Assembly (NCBI RefSeq): GCF_039541575.1
Contig: NZ_BAABGM010000010.1
Location: 124,001-188,000, forward strand
Direction of reading: 5' to 3'
From: Fodinibacter luteus
GTDB taxonomy: Bacteria > Actinomycetota > Actinomycetes > Actinomycetales > Dermatophilaceae
DNA length: 64,000 bases
Positions within the stretch are counted from its first letter, which is position 1; every line of letters begins with the position of its first letter. This document shows positions 45,135 through 53,900 of the stretch, piece after piece. The translations under genes and the position numbers were made by a program. The notes under the pieces are model-generated. The model did not search any database, was not told the DNA's origin, and saw nothing but the letters and a program-made list of their open reading frames with translations.

Positions 45135-46652
45135 TCAGGCGGAGCAGGCCGAGACGGTGACCGCCGGCCTCGGCGGCACCCCGACCGACGGCATCCCGAG
45201 GGAGACGGCCGGCTTGCCCGGGACCGCGGCGCCCTGCAGGGCCTCCCAGGCGTCACCCCCGGCGGTGCGGCGCACGGCATACGTCCCACCGTGCACGCCG
45301 CTGTCGGCGACGAGGTGGTGCGGCGCGCCGTAGGTGACGCCCACCGTGACGACGTCGCCCGGCCGCGGTCGCTCGGCCCCCGCGGGCACGGCGAAGTGCA
45401 CGAGCCGGTTGTCGCGGGCCCGGCCCGACAGGCGCGCGGTCGCCCCGTCCTTGCGGCCCTCGCCCGGGGCGACGAGGACCTCGACCTCGCGGCCCTCGAT
45501 GCCGCGGTTCTCGGCCCACGAGACCCGCTCCTGGAGCTCGATGAGCCGCTCGAAGCGCTCCTGCACGACGGCCTTGGGCAACTGGTCGGGCATCGTCGCG
45601 GCAGGGGTGCCCGGGCGGATCGAGTACTGGAAGGTGAAGGCGCTCGAGAAGCGGGCGGCCTCGACGACCCGCAGGGTCTCGGCGAAGTCCTGCTCCGTCT
45701 CACCGGGGAAGCCGACGATGAGGTCGGTCGTGATCGCGGCGTCCGGGATGGCCGTGCGCACGGCGTCGAGGATGCCGAGGAACCGCGCGCTGCGGTACGA
45801 CCGGCGCATCGCCCTGAGCACCCGGTCCGAGCCCGACTGCAGCGGCATGTGCAGGCTGGGCATGACGTTCGGGGTCTCGGCCATCGCGGCGATGACGTCG
45901 TCGGTGAACGCCGCCGGGTGGGGGCTCGTGAAGCGCACCCGCTCGAGTCCCTCGACCTCGCCGCAGGCCCGGAGCAGCTTGCCGAACGCGAGCCGGTCAC
46001 CGAACTCGACGCCGTACGTGTTGACGTTCTGCCCGAGCAGGGTGACCTCGACGACGCCCTGGGCGACGAGCGCCTCGACCTCGGCGAGCACCTCGCCCGG
46101 GCGGCGGTCCTGCTCCCTGCCGCGCAGGCTCGGCACGATGCAGAACGTGCACGTGTTGTTGCAGCCCACGGAGATCGACACCCACCCGGCGAACGCCGAG
46201 TCGCGGCGGGTCGGCAGCGTCGACGGGAAGGTCTGGAGCGACTCGAGGATCTCGACCTCGGCCCGCTTGTTGTGCCGGGCGCGGTCGAGCAGGGCCGGGA
46301 GGCTGCCGATGTTGTGGGTGCCGAAGACGACGTCGACCCAGGGCGCGCGCGTCACGATGGTGTCGCGGTCCTTCTGCGCCATGCAGCCGCCGACGGCGAT
46401 CTGCAGGTCGGGGTTGGCGGTCTTGGCCGGGCGCAGCTGGCCGAGGTTGCCGTAGAGCTTGTTGTCGGCGTTCTCGCGCACGGCGCACGTGTTGAAGACG
46501 ACGACGTCGGCGACCTCGGGGCGGACGCCCTCGGGCACGCTCGCGAGGTCGACGTAGCCGGCGGTCTCGAGCAGCCCGGCGAGGCGCTCGGAGTCGTGGA
46601 CGTTCATCTGGCACCCGTGGGTGCGCACGTCGTAGGTCTTCGGGGCAGTCAT
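45135..46652 (-). CDS. miaB: tRNA-2-methylthio-N6-dimethylallyladenosine synthase
   Basis: Radical SAM methylthiotransferase acting on i6A37 of tRNA, downstream of MiaA. 505 residues. The UPF0004 domain cysteines are in THGCQMN, FNTCAVRENA and VGGCMAQ. The radical SAM motif is CNNTCTFCIVP. A C-terminal TRAM domain is present. ATG 46652 has TACCCT 9 bases upstream. Confidence 0.96.
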   Translation of the reverse strand: MTAPKTYDVRTHGCQMNVHDSERLAGLLETAGYVDLASVPEGVRPEVADVVVFNTCAVRENADNKLYGNLGQLRPAKTANPDLQIAVGGCMAQKDRDTIVTRAPWVDVVFGTHNIGSLPALLDRARHNKRAEVEILESLQTFPSTLPTRRDSAFAGWVSISVGCNNTCTFCIVPSLRGREQDRRPGEVLAEVEALVAQGVVEVTLLGQNVNTYGVEFGDRLAFGKLLRACGEVEGLERVRFTSPHPAAFTDDVIAAMAETPNVMPSLHMPLQSGSDRVLRAMRRSYRSARFLGILDAVRTAIPDAAITTDLIVGFPGETEQDFAETLRVVEAARFSSAFTFQYSIRPGTPAATMPDQLPKAVVQERFERLIELQERVSWAENRGIEGREVEVLVAPGEGRKDGATARLSGRARDNRLVHFAVPAGAERPRPGDVVTVGVTYGAPHHLVADSGVHGGTYAVRRTAGGDAWEALQGAAVPGKPAVSLGMPSVGVPPRPAVTVSACSA

Positions 46653-46661
46653 GGCGGGTCA

Positions 46662-46667
46662 AGGGTA
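46662..46667 (-). promoter_or_regulatory. Putative -10 element of miaB
   Basis: TACCCT on the minus strand, 9 bases before the ATG at 46652. Confidence 0.4.
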
Positions 46668-46726
46668 ACGGCGGGCAGCCTCATCGCCGATCCCGTCGCA
46701 TCTCGCTGTGCCCCTGGGGGGTCGTC

Positions 46727-46848
46727 CCAGGGCGTTCCGGCCGGCGGCGTCGACCGGGGCGGCACCGGGTGCCGGGCGAGCTAGTCACCAGGGCGTCCCG
46801 GCCGGCAGCGTCGACCGGGGCGGCACCGGGTGCCGGGCGGGCTAGTCG
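46727..46848. repeat. 61-base tandem duplication
   Basis: Two adjacent copies (46727-46787 and 46788-46848) differ at only a few positions. Each contains a hairpin core CGGCACCGGGTGCCG and a CTAG. The right copy overlaps the stop codon (CTA at 46842-46844) of the 84-residue gene, so the left copy carries a duplicate of that gene's end and its possible terminator. Confidence 0.85.
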
Positions 46849-47096
46849 ACCCGCTTCGTCGCGCACTTCTCGCACCACTGGACGTCGTTCTCGTCGGCGG
46901 TGGAGCTCGTGGCGGCGTCCCTCTCCCAGAGGGTCTGCACGATCTTCGGTGAGACGACCACCGGGTCGTCGAGACGGCAGCACTCCTTGTCGGCGTGCAG
47001 GAGCAGGTGCCCGTTGTCCCAGCGTGCCGAGTAGTGCTGCTCACCGGGAGCGCGTTGCATCCACGTCGCCCCGTCACGGGTGATGGTGTTCAACAT
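46842..47096 (-). CDS. Small cysteine-containing protein of unknown function
   Basis: 84 residues. No family recognised. Aromatic, mixed N-terminal half (QHYSARWDNGHLLLHADKECC) and a C-terminal WCEKCATKR that looks like half of a zinc site, with the CC pair as the other half. Shine-Dalgarno GAGAGGA before ATG 47096. Its 3' end lies in the 61-base tandem duplication. It is divergent from the arsR-sulP operon. Confidence 0.65.
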   Translation of the reverse strand: MLNTITRDGATWMQRAPGEQHYSARWDNGHLLLHADKECCRLDDPVVVSPKIVQTLWERDAATSSTADENDVQWCEKCATKRVD

Positions 47097-47224
47097 CGTC
47101 GTTGTCCTCTCGTCGTGCCCGTGTCCACGGTATGGGCGATCCGCTTCCGCCGAAACCGCCGCGGACGGGTGAATCCGGACCTGCGGTCGTCAGCGGCCCG
47201 AGGGTGCCGCCTCGTGGTGCATAC

Positions 47225-47248
47225 TTGTAGAGTTCTGCAACTCTGCAA
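47225..47248. promoter_or_regulatory. Putative ArsR-family operator
   Basis: Core AGAGTTCTGCAACTCT is a perfect 6-base inverted repeat with a 4-base spacer, extended by TTG/CAA flanks. It sits between a CATACT -10 (47220-47225) and the arsR Shine-Dalgarno, so a bound repressor would block initiation. Confidence 0.75.
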
Positions 47249-47258
47249 GGAGCCACCC

Positions 47259-47594
47259 GTGCCCGTCCCCCTCTACCAGGCCAAGGCCCAGTTCTTCCGC
47301 ACCCTCGGGCACCCGGCACGCATCCGGGTGCTCGAGCTGCTCGCCGAGCGCGACCGCGCCGTGCACGAGCTGCGATCGGCCATCGACGTCGAGGCGCCCG
47401 CCCTCTCGCACCAGCTCGCAGTCCTGCGGCTCGCCGGCCTCGTCACCCAGCGCCGCGAGGGTGGGCAGGTCGTCTACTCGCTCGCGCTGCCCGCGGTGCG
47501 TGACCTGCTCGCGAGCGCCCGGGCCATCCTCGAGACCAAGGCGGCCGACCAGGGCGGCTTCGTCGACGACATCACGCCGTCGGCGCGGGCATGA
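47259..47594 (+). CDS. ArsR-family transcriptional regulator
   Basis: 111 residues, winged helix: FFRTLGHPARIRVLELLAE, ELRSAIDVEAPALSHQLAVL, LVTQRREGGQVVYSLA. There is no CxC metal motif in the recognition helix, so it probably does not sense As/Cd through the classic site. AAGGAG before a GTG start. It overlaps sulP as ATGA and has a palindrome at its own promoter, so it most likely controls the anion transporter. Confidence 0.88.
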   Translation: MPVPLYQAKAQFFRTLGHPARIRVLELLAERDRAVHELRSAIDVEAPALSHQLAVLRLAGLVTQRREGGQVVYSLALPAVRDLLASARAILETKAADQGGFVDDITPSARA

Positions 47595-49351
47595 GCACGG
47601 CGGCCCCGGGCCCCGCCGGCCGGCCCACCGCGGGGCCGGTCCGGGACGCCCTGACCCACCTGCACACCCGGTTCGACGCGGTGCGCCCCCGCAGCCGCGA
47701 CCTGCGGGCGATGGCGCGCACCCCGCGCCACGACCTGCTCGCGGGGGTCACCGTCGGGGTCGTCGCCCTGCCCCTCGCCCTCGCCTTCGGCATCGCCTCC
47801 GGACTGGGTGCGACCGCCGGGCTCGTGACGGCGGTCGTCGCCGGGATCGTCGCGGCGCTCTTCGGCGGCAGCCACGTGCAGGTGTCCGGCCCCACCGGGG
47901 CGATGACCGTCGTCCTCGTGCCGATCGTGGCCGCCCACGGCCCCGAGGGGGTGCTCGTCGTGTCGCTCATGGCCGGTGTCCTCCTCGTCGCCATGGGCCT
48001 CGCCGGCGCCGGCCGCTACGTGCGCTTCATCCCCCTCCCGGTCATCGAGGGCTTCACCCTCGGCATCGCCGCCCTCATCGCCCTCCAGCAGGTTCCCGCC
48101 GCGCTCGGCACTGAGGCGCGGTACGAGCACGTCGTCGCGTCCGCGGTCGCCGCCGTGGGCGACTGGCTCGCCAGCCCCCAGCCCGCTGCGCTCGCCGTGA
48201 GCGCCGGGGTCGCCGCCGCGATCCTCCTCCTGGCCCGGGTGCGCCCCGCGGTGCCGGTCGCCCTGCTCGCCGTCGTCGCCGCGACGGTGGCCGTGCGGCT
48301 GACCGACACCGGCGTGGACACCATCGGCGCCCTGCCCGACCGGCTCTTCACCCCGACCGTCCCGTCGGTGTCGTGGACCGAGCTGCGGGTGCTCGTCGCG
48401 CCGGCGGTGGCCGTCGCCGCCCTCGCCGCCCTCGAGAGCCTGCTCTCGGCGACCGTCGCCGACGCGATGAGCGTGTCGTCGCGCCACGACCCCGACCGCG
48501 AGCTCGTCGGGCAGGGTCTGGCCAACCTCGCCTCTCCCCTGCTCGGCGGCATCCCGGCCACCGCGGCGATCGCCCGGACCGCCGTCAACGTCCGCTCGGG
48601 CGCCCGCTCGCGGCTCGCGGCGGTGACCCACTCCCTCGTCCTGCTCGTCGTCGTGCTCGCCCTCGCCGACGTCGTCGCGTGGATCCCCCTCGCCGCCCTC
48701 GCCGGGGTGCTCATCGCGACCGCGGTGCGGATGGTCGAGGTGTCGAGCCTGCGCGCGCTGGCCCGCGCGTCACGCAGCGACGCGTTCGTGCTCGCCCTCA
48801 CCTTCCTGGCCACGGTCGTGCTCGACCTGGCCACCGCCGTCGTGCTCGGCATCATCACGGCCGGCGGGCTCGCGCTGCGCCAGCTCGCCCGCACGACCGC
48901 CCTGCGCACCGAGGACCTGCGCGGCCACGGTGAGGGTGACGCCGACGACCACCACGGCGCCGAGCAGGCGGCCCTGCTCCACGAGCGGGTCGTCGCCTAC
49001 CGGCTCGAGGGGCCGCTGTTCTTCGGCGGGGCCCATTCCGCGCTGCTCGAGCTCACCGAGGTCAGTGACGTGCGCGTCGTCATCCTGCGGATGTCGCACG
49101 TCACGACGCTCGACGCCACCGGAGCGGCGGTGCTGGCCGACACGATCCGCTCCCTCGAGGCACGCGGCGTCACCGTGCTCCTCTCGGGGATGCCGGGACG
49201 GTTCGTCGCGCGGTTGGCGGCGACCGGCATCCACCAGCACCTCACCGACCTCCACCACGTCTTCGAGCACACCCCGGCCGCGATCGCGCACGCGCGGCGG
49301 CACGTGGCCCGCGACGAGCACCACGCGCAGGCCCTCAGCCCGGGCGGGTGA
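47591..49351 (+). CDS. SulP-family anion transporter with STAS domain (ArsR-linked)
   Basis: 586 residues. Ten or more membrane helices starting at DLLAGVTVGVVALPLALAFGIASG, quoted in part as LLAGVTVGVVALPLALAFG. GGSHVQVSGPTGAM is the substrate loop. A cytoplasmic STAS domain follows (RLEGPLFFGGAHSALLEL, MSHVTTLDATGAAVL). SulP proteins carry sulfate, bicarbonate or related anions; which one is unknown. Translation is coupled to the upstream ArsR gene. Confidence 0.9.
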   Translation: MSTAAPGPAGRPTAGPVRDALTHLHTRFDAVRPRSRDLRAMARTPRHDLLAGVTVGVVALPLALAFGIASGLGATAGLVTAVVAGIVAALFGGSHVQVSGPTGAMTVVLVPIVAAHGPEGVLVVSLMAGVLLVAMGLAGAGRYVRFIPLPVIEGFTLGIAALIALQQVPAALGTEARYEHVVASAVAAVGDWLASPQPAALAVSAGVAAAILLLARVRPAVPVALLAVVAATVAVRLTDTGVDTIGALPDRLFTPTVPSVSWTELRVLVAPAVAVAALAALESLLSATVADAMSVSSRHDPDRELVGQGLANLASPLLGGIPATAAIARTAVNVRSGARSRLAAVTHSLVLLVVVLALADVVAWIPLAALAGVLIATAVRMVEVSSLRALARASRSDAFVLALTFLATVVLDLATAVVLGIITAGGLALRQLARTTALRTEDLRGHGEGDADDHHGAEQAALLHERVVAYRLEGPLFFGGAHSALLELTEVSDVRVVILRMSHVTTLDATGAAVLADTIRSLEARGVTVLLSGMPGRFVARLAATGIHQHLTDLHHVFEHTPAAIAHARRHVARDEHHAQALSPGG

Positions 49352-49366
49352 GCGCCCCCGGAGCCG

Positions 49367-49372
49367 TACGCT
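49367..49372 (+). promoter_or_regulatory. Putative leaderless -10 element of the GNAT gene
   Basis: TACGCT, 6 bases before the GTG at 49379. Confidence 0.5.
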
Positions 49373-49378
49373 GACCGG

Positions 49379-49864
49379 GTGGATGGTGGCTCGCCGGTGG
49401 TGACGCTGCGCCCCGTGGATGCCGGCAGCTGGCGGGACGTCGCGCGCCTCACCGTCGCGGCGGGCCAGGAGCGGTTCGTCGCCGCCCCCACCTACTACCT
49501 CACGATGTGCGCCTACGACGACGTGTGGCACCCGATGTCCGTCCACGACGCGGACGGCTCGGTCGTCGGGTTCCTCATGTGGGGCATCGACGAGGCGGAC
49601 GGCAGCTGCTGGTTGGGCGGGGTGCTCGTCGACGCCCGGCACCAGGGGCGCGGCGTGGGGCGCGCCGCGGTGCTCGAGGCGCTCAGGATGCTCCGGGAGC
49701 ATCGAGGGGCGAGCGAGTTCGCCCTGTCGTACGACCCGGACAACTCCGTCGCGAAGGGGCTGTACGCGAGCCTCGGGTTCGCCGAGACCGGCGAGGTGGA
49801 CGAGGGCGAGGTCGTGGCGCGGCTCTCGACCGGACCTGACGCAGGGCGGCCCGGCACGGCCTGA
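49379..49864 (+). CDS. GNAT-family N-acetyltransferase
   Basis: 161 residues, one GNAT domain. The acetyl-CoA loop is in GGVLVDARHQGRGVGRAAVLEA, in part DARHQGRGVGRAAV. The end motif is GLYASLGFAETGE. It resembles diamine (spermidine/spermine) acetyltransferase-like members (YYLTMCAYDDVWHPM region), but substrate is uncertain. GTG start with a leaderless -10. Confidence 0.85.
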   Translation: MDGGSPVVTLRPVDAGSWRDVARLTVAAGQERFVAAPTYYLTMCAYDDVWHPMSVHDADGSVVGFLMWGIDEADGSCWLGGVLVDARHQGRGVGRAAVLEALRMLREHRGASEFALSYDPDNSVAKGLYASLGFAETGEVDEGEVVARLSTGPDAGRPGTA

Positions 49865-49907
49865 CAGGCTGGTGCCACGGCATCCGCCCCGTGAGAGGAA
49901 CCTCGAC

Positions 49908-50318
49908 GTGCGCACGCTGCTCAACCTCATCTGGTTCGTCTTCGGCGGGTTCTGGCTGGCCCTCGGCTACGCCGCCGCGGGGGTGCTGCTGTGTCTGCTC
50001 ATCCTCACCATCCCGCTCGGGGTCGCGGCGTTCCGGATGGCGCGCTACGCGCTGTGGCCGTTCGGTCGGGCGGTCGTGCCCCAGCCGGATGCCGGTGCCG
50101 GCTCGGTCGTGCTCAACGTCGTGTGGATCCTGCTCGCCGGCTGGTGGCTCGCGCTCGGGCACGTCGTGACGGCGGTCGCCCAGGCCATCACCATCATCGG
50201 CATCCCGCTCGCGATCGCGAACCTCAAGATGATCCCGATCTCGCTGTTTCCGTACGGCAAGCGGATCGTGCCGGCGGACTCGCTGGCCCCCGGCGACCGG
50301 CCACTGCACTCGATCTGA
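49908..50318 (+). CDS. YccF-domain membrane protein
   Basis: 136 residues. Two YccF repeats, each starting with a NLIWFVFGGFWLALGY-like or NVVWILLAGWWLALGH-like helix, then ITIIGIPLAIANLKMIPISL, quoted in part as TIIGIPLAIANLKMI. Inner-membrane protein of unknown function. Shine-Dalgarno GAGAGGAA precedes GTG 49908. Confidence 0.85.
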   Translation: MRTLLNLIWFVFGGFWLALGYAAAGVLLCLLILTIPLGVAAFRMARYALWPFGRAVVPQPDAGAGSVVLNVVWILLAGWWLALGHVVTAVAQAITIIGIPLAIANLKMIPISLFPYGKRIVPADSLAPGDRPLHSI

Positions 50319-50326
50319 CCGGGTCG

Positions 50327-50947
50327 TCAGTCGCGCTGGTGCTCGGGGGCCTCGCGGACCGCCTCGCGCACGACGCGCATCGCGACCTCCGAGCCGTAGC
50401 CCTTGCGGGCGAGCATGCCGGCGAGCCGGCGGGTCTGCACGACGGGGTCCAGCCCGGACATCGATCGCATCCTCCGGGCGACGAGCGCCCGGGCGCGTTC
50501 CTCCTCGTCGTGCGGGTCGACACCTTCGAGGGCGGCCTGCGCCGTGTCGTCGTCGACGCCCTTGCGGCGCAGCTCGTGGGCGAGGGCCCGGCGGGCGAGC
50601 CCACGCCCCGCCTGCTGCGAGCGCACGAGCATCCCGGCGTACGCGACGTCGTCGACGAGCCCGACCTCCTCCATCCGGTCGAGCACGGCCGCGGCGACGT
50701 CGTCAGGGCAGTTCCGCCGCCGCAGTGCCTGCTCGAGCTGGGCCCGGCTGCGCGGGGCGTTCGTCAGCTGCCGCAGGACGATCTGGCGGGCCCAGTCGTG
50801 CGGGTCGGGCTCGGCGCCCCGGGTGCGCGGGTCACCCTCCGGGTCCGGCGGCAGGGGCGCCGCCGGGGCCCCTGCCGCCGACGGGGCGACCGCCGACGGC
50901 CCTGCCGCCCAGGCGGGCGGCGGGGTCGTCGAGTCGGCGAACGGCAT
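50327..50947 (-). CDS. recX: Regulatory protein RecX
   Basis: 206 residues. Alpha-helical RecX repeats from about residue 50 (ARQIVLRQLTNAPRSRAQLE; VGLVDDVAYAGMLVRSQQAGRGLAR in part as LVDDVAYAGMLV). The N-terminal 45 residues are Pro/Ala-rich and probably disordered. Modulates RecA filaments. It lies 18 bases downstream of recA. Confidence 0.92.
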   Translation of the reverse strand: MPFADSTTPPPAWAAGPSAVAPSAAGAPAAPLPPDPEGDPRTRGAEPDPHDWARQIVLRQLTNAPRSRAQLEQALRRRNCPDDVAAAVLDRMEEVGLVDDVAYAGMLVRSQQAGRGLARRALAHELRRKGVDDDTAQAALEGVDPHDEEERARALVARRMRSMSGLDPVVQTRRLAGMLARKGYGSEVAMRVVREAVREAPEHQRD

Positions 50948-50965
50948 CCGAGATCGCGGACGGGG

Positions 50966-53900
50966 TCAGAAGTCGACCGGGACGTCGGGGGTCGCGGGCG
51001 CGTCGACCCGCGGGCCGACCCCGAGCTTCTCCTTGATCTTCTTCTCGAGCTCGTCAGCGAGGTCGGGGTTGTCCTTGAGGAAGGTCCGGGCGTTCTCCTT
51101 GCCCTGACCGAGCTGGTCGCCGTCGTAGGTGTACCAGGCACCGGCCTTGCGCACGAAGCCCTGCTCGACACCCATGTCGATGAGGCCCCCTTCGCGGGAG
51201 ATGCCCTGACCGTAGAGGATGTCGAACTCGGCCTGCTTGAACGGCGGGGAGACCTTGTTCTTGACGACCTTGCACCGGGTGCGGTTGCCGACGGCGTCGG
51301 TGCCGTCCTTGAGGGTCTCGATGCGCCGGACGTCGAGGCGGACCGATGCGTAGAACTTCAACGCCTTGCCACCGGTCGTGGTCTCCGGGCTGTTGTGCAC
51401 CATGACGCCGTCGACGAAGTAGTTGTGGGTGCCCTCGACCTCGATGTCGAAGCGGTGCATCGAGCGCGTCTGTGGCTTGACGTGCACGTCGAGCACGCGG
51501 GCCGGCACGACGACCGCACGCGGTTCGACGAACTGCGGCTCGACGGCGAAGCGACCACGTAGGGCCGGGAGCAGCTTGTACTCCATCGACGGGTGGATGA
51601 AGGGCGCCACGACCTCCTGGAAGCGGCGCGTGCCCGCCGTGGTCATGGTGAGCACCGCCTTGGCCGCGGCACCGGAACTCCGGACCCGGCAGTCGACCCC
51701 GTAGGTGTCGCGCAGGTGGTCGGCGAGTCGCTCGCGAGACCCCTCGCTCATCGCCTCGACGCAGACCTGGATCCGACCGCTGCCACCCGTCGTGCGCTTC
51801 TGGAGCCCCTTGGAGCGAACCGCGAACGACCCGTCGTCCATGTACCAGACCGCGAGCGCCAAGGGGGTGAGGGCCTTGAGGTACTCGGCGGAGAGGTGCT
51901 TGCGCCCGTCGCCCCAGTAGACGACCTCTCGAAGCTCCCCGAGCTCGGGCAGGGGGGTGAGGTCGACGTGGACCGCGCCGTTGGGACGCACCGTGCGGCT
52001 CTGCCCGATGTTGCCGAGGAGACCCGCCTTCCAGTCGAGGTACTCGACCTGCTTCGCTCCGTGCCCCATCCGGAAACGCACCCCGTGGCGACCGCGCCGG
52101 TTCGGCGCGAGGTGACCGTCACCCATGAGTCCGCCGAGGACGACCTGCCACTGCTGCTCTGACAGTCGAGCCGTCTCACCGACCATGACGCGGTCGCCGG
52201 CGATGATCTCGCCGGCCTCGCGCCACCCTCCCGGGGTGCGGACGAGGTGGTTCTCGGTCGCAGCGAACTGCGACCGACCGTTACCGCCTGACTTCTCGAC
52301 CGTGAACTGGAGGAACCGATCTGTCGGCCCGTTGTCGAACCAGTTCGTCACCCGCCGGGCGACGACCTCGTTGGTCTCGGGGTCATAGGTCCGTACCTCG
52401 ACCGGGAGCTGCTGGTTGACGATCTTGCCGATCTTCTCGGTGCTCCCGTCGGCCAGGACGACCCGGGTGCCGTACGAGAAGCACCCAAACATCACACCGA
52501 TCTTCTCGCGGAGCTGGTTGATGAAGATCGCCGTCGTGCCGGTCGTGTTGAGGGCGCCGGTGATCTTGCGCAGCGCCTGCGACATGAGCCGGGCCTGGAG
52601 GCCGACGTGGCTGTCGCCCATCTCGCCCTCGATCTCCGCGCGGGGCACGAGGGCCGCGACCGAGTCGATGACGATGATGTCGAGGGCACCGGAGCGGATG
52701 AGCATGTCGGCGATCTCGAGCGCCTGCTCCCCGGTGTCGGGCTGGGAGACGAGGAGCGCGTCGGTGTCGACACCGAGGGCCTTCGCGTACTCGGGGTCGA
52801 GCGCGTGCTCGGCGTCGATGAAGGCCGCGATGCCACCGGCCTTCTGGGCGTTGGCCACCGCGTGCAGGGCCACCGTGGTGTTGTGCGAGAGCACACCGTT
52901 GGCCACGAAGCTGTGCGTCTCGGGAACCATCAGGTCGAACGTCGGCTGCAGGCCCCCATCCTCGACGGCGACGACCTCTTCGTAGGTGTACCGGGAAGTC
53001 GCCAGGTCCCGGAGCATGCCGACGAGGTGCTGTGCACCGGGAGGCAGGAGCCCGGCACGCCGCTCGGCCCAGTCGACGATGCGACGGAGCCGCTCTCGTG
53101 AGCACGACAACGCCATGTCCGTGCGGAACATGTCACCGGCGATGCGGTCGAACTCCCGGTCTCCGCCGATGGAGTCGCGCAGGTCGCGGATGAGGTTCGC
53201 AGCGAAGGGCACGTTCTCGACCTGCGGCTCCCGGGGAGACCGGCGGAACACCTTCTCCACCTGGCTCGCCCGACGCGCGCTCCGGAAGCCGACGGTCTCC
53301 AGGAATCGATGGGCGACCGACGGGTTGATGATGACGCTGTAGTAGTCGCGTCCGTAGACCTTGTTGAACGAGGTCTGCATCGTTGCCGGGACGCCCAGAC
53401 CGTACAGCAGGAGCTGCACCTGCTCGGCGAGCACTCGCGACGCCGTCCCCAGGCCGATGGTCGAGGAGGTGTCGATCCACCCGTCGCCCTCGAACAGTGC
53501 CGACAGGAAGGCGGACTGCGCCTTGGCACCCGCGGTCCGGATCGCGTGCGGAACCGACTTCTCCGGCGCGTTGACGAAGGCCAGGCCGTACTCCTCGTCC
53601 AGCCGACGACGAAGTGCCGTGTCGTGGACGACGTGCTCCTGACCGTTGTGGTTCTTGACCGTCTCGCCGAACAGCGAGCTCGCCAACGCCGTCCACTCCG
53701 CAGCCACCTGCGGGTCCCAGTTCGTGAACCGCACGGCGTGCTTGTTGGCCTCCCCGAGCGTGCCCTCGGCGACGAGGTATCCGAGGAAGACCGCCTCGTC
53801 CTCGCTGATCCCGTCGCCGCAGGCGGCCTCGGCGGCGCCGAACAGGGCGGAGACGAGGACGTCACCCGTGGCAATGCGACCGGCCTGTCGCCACACGATG

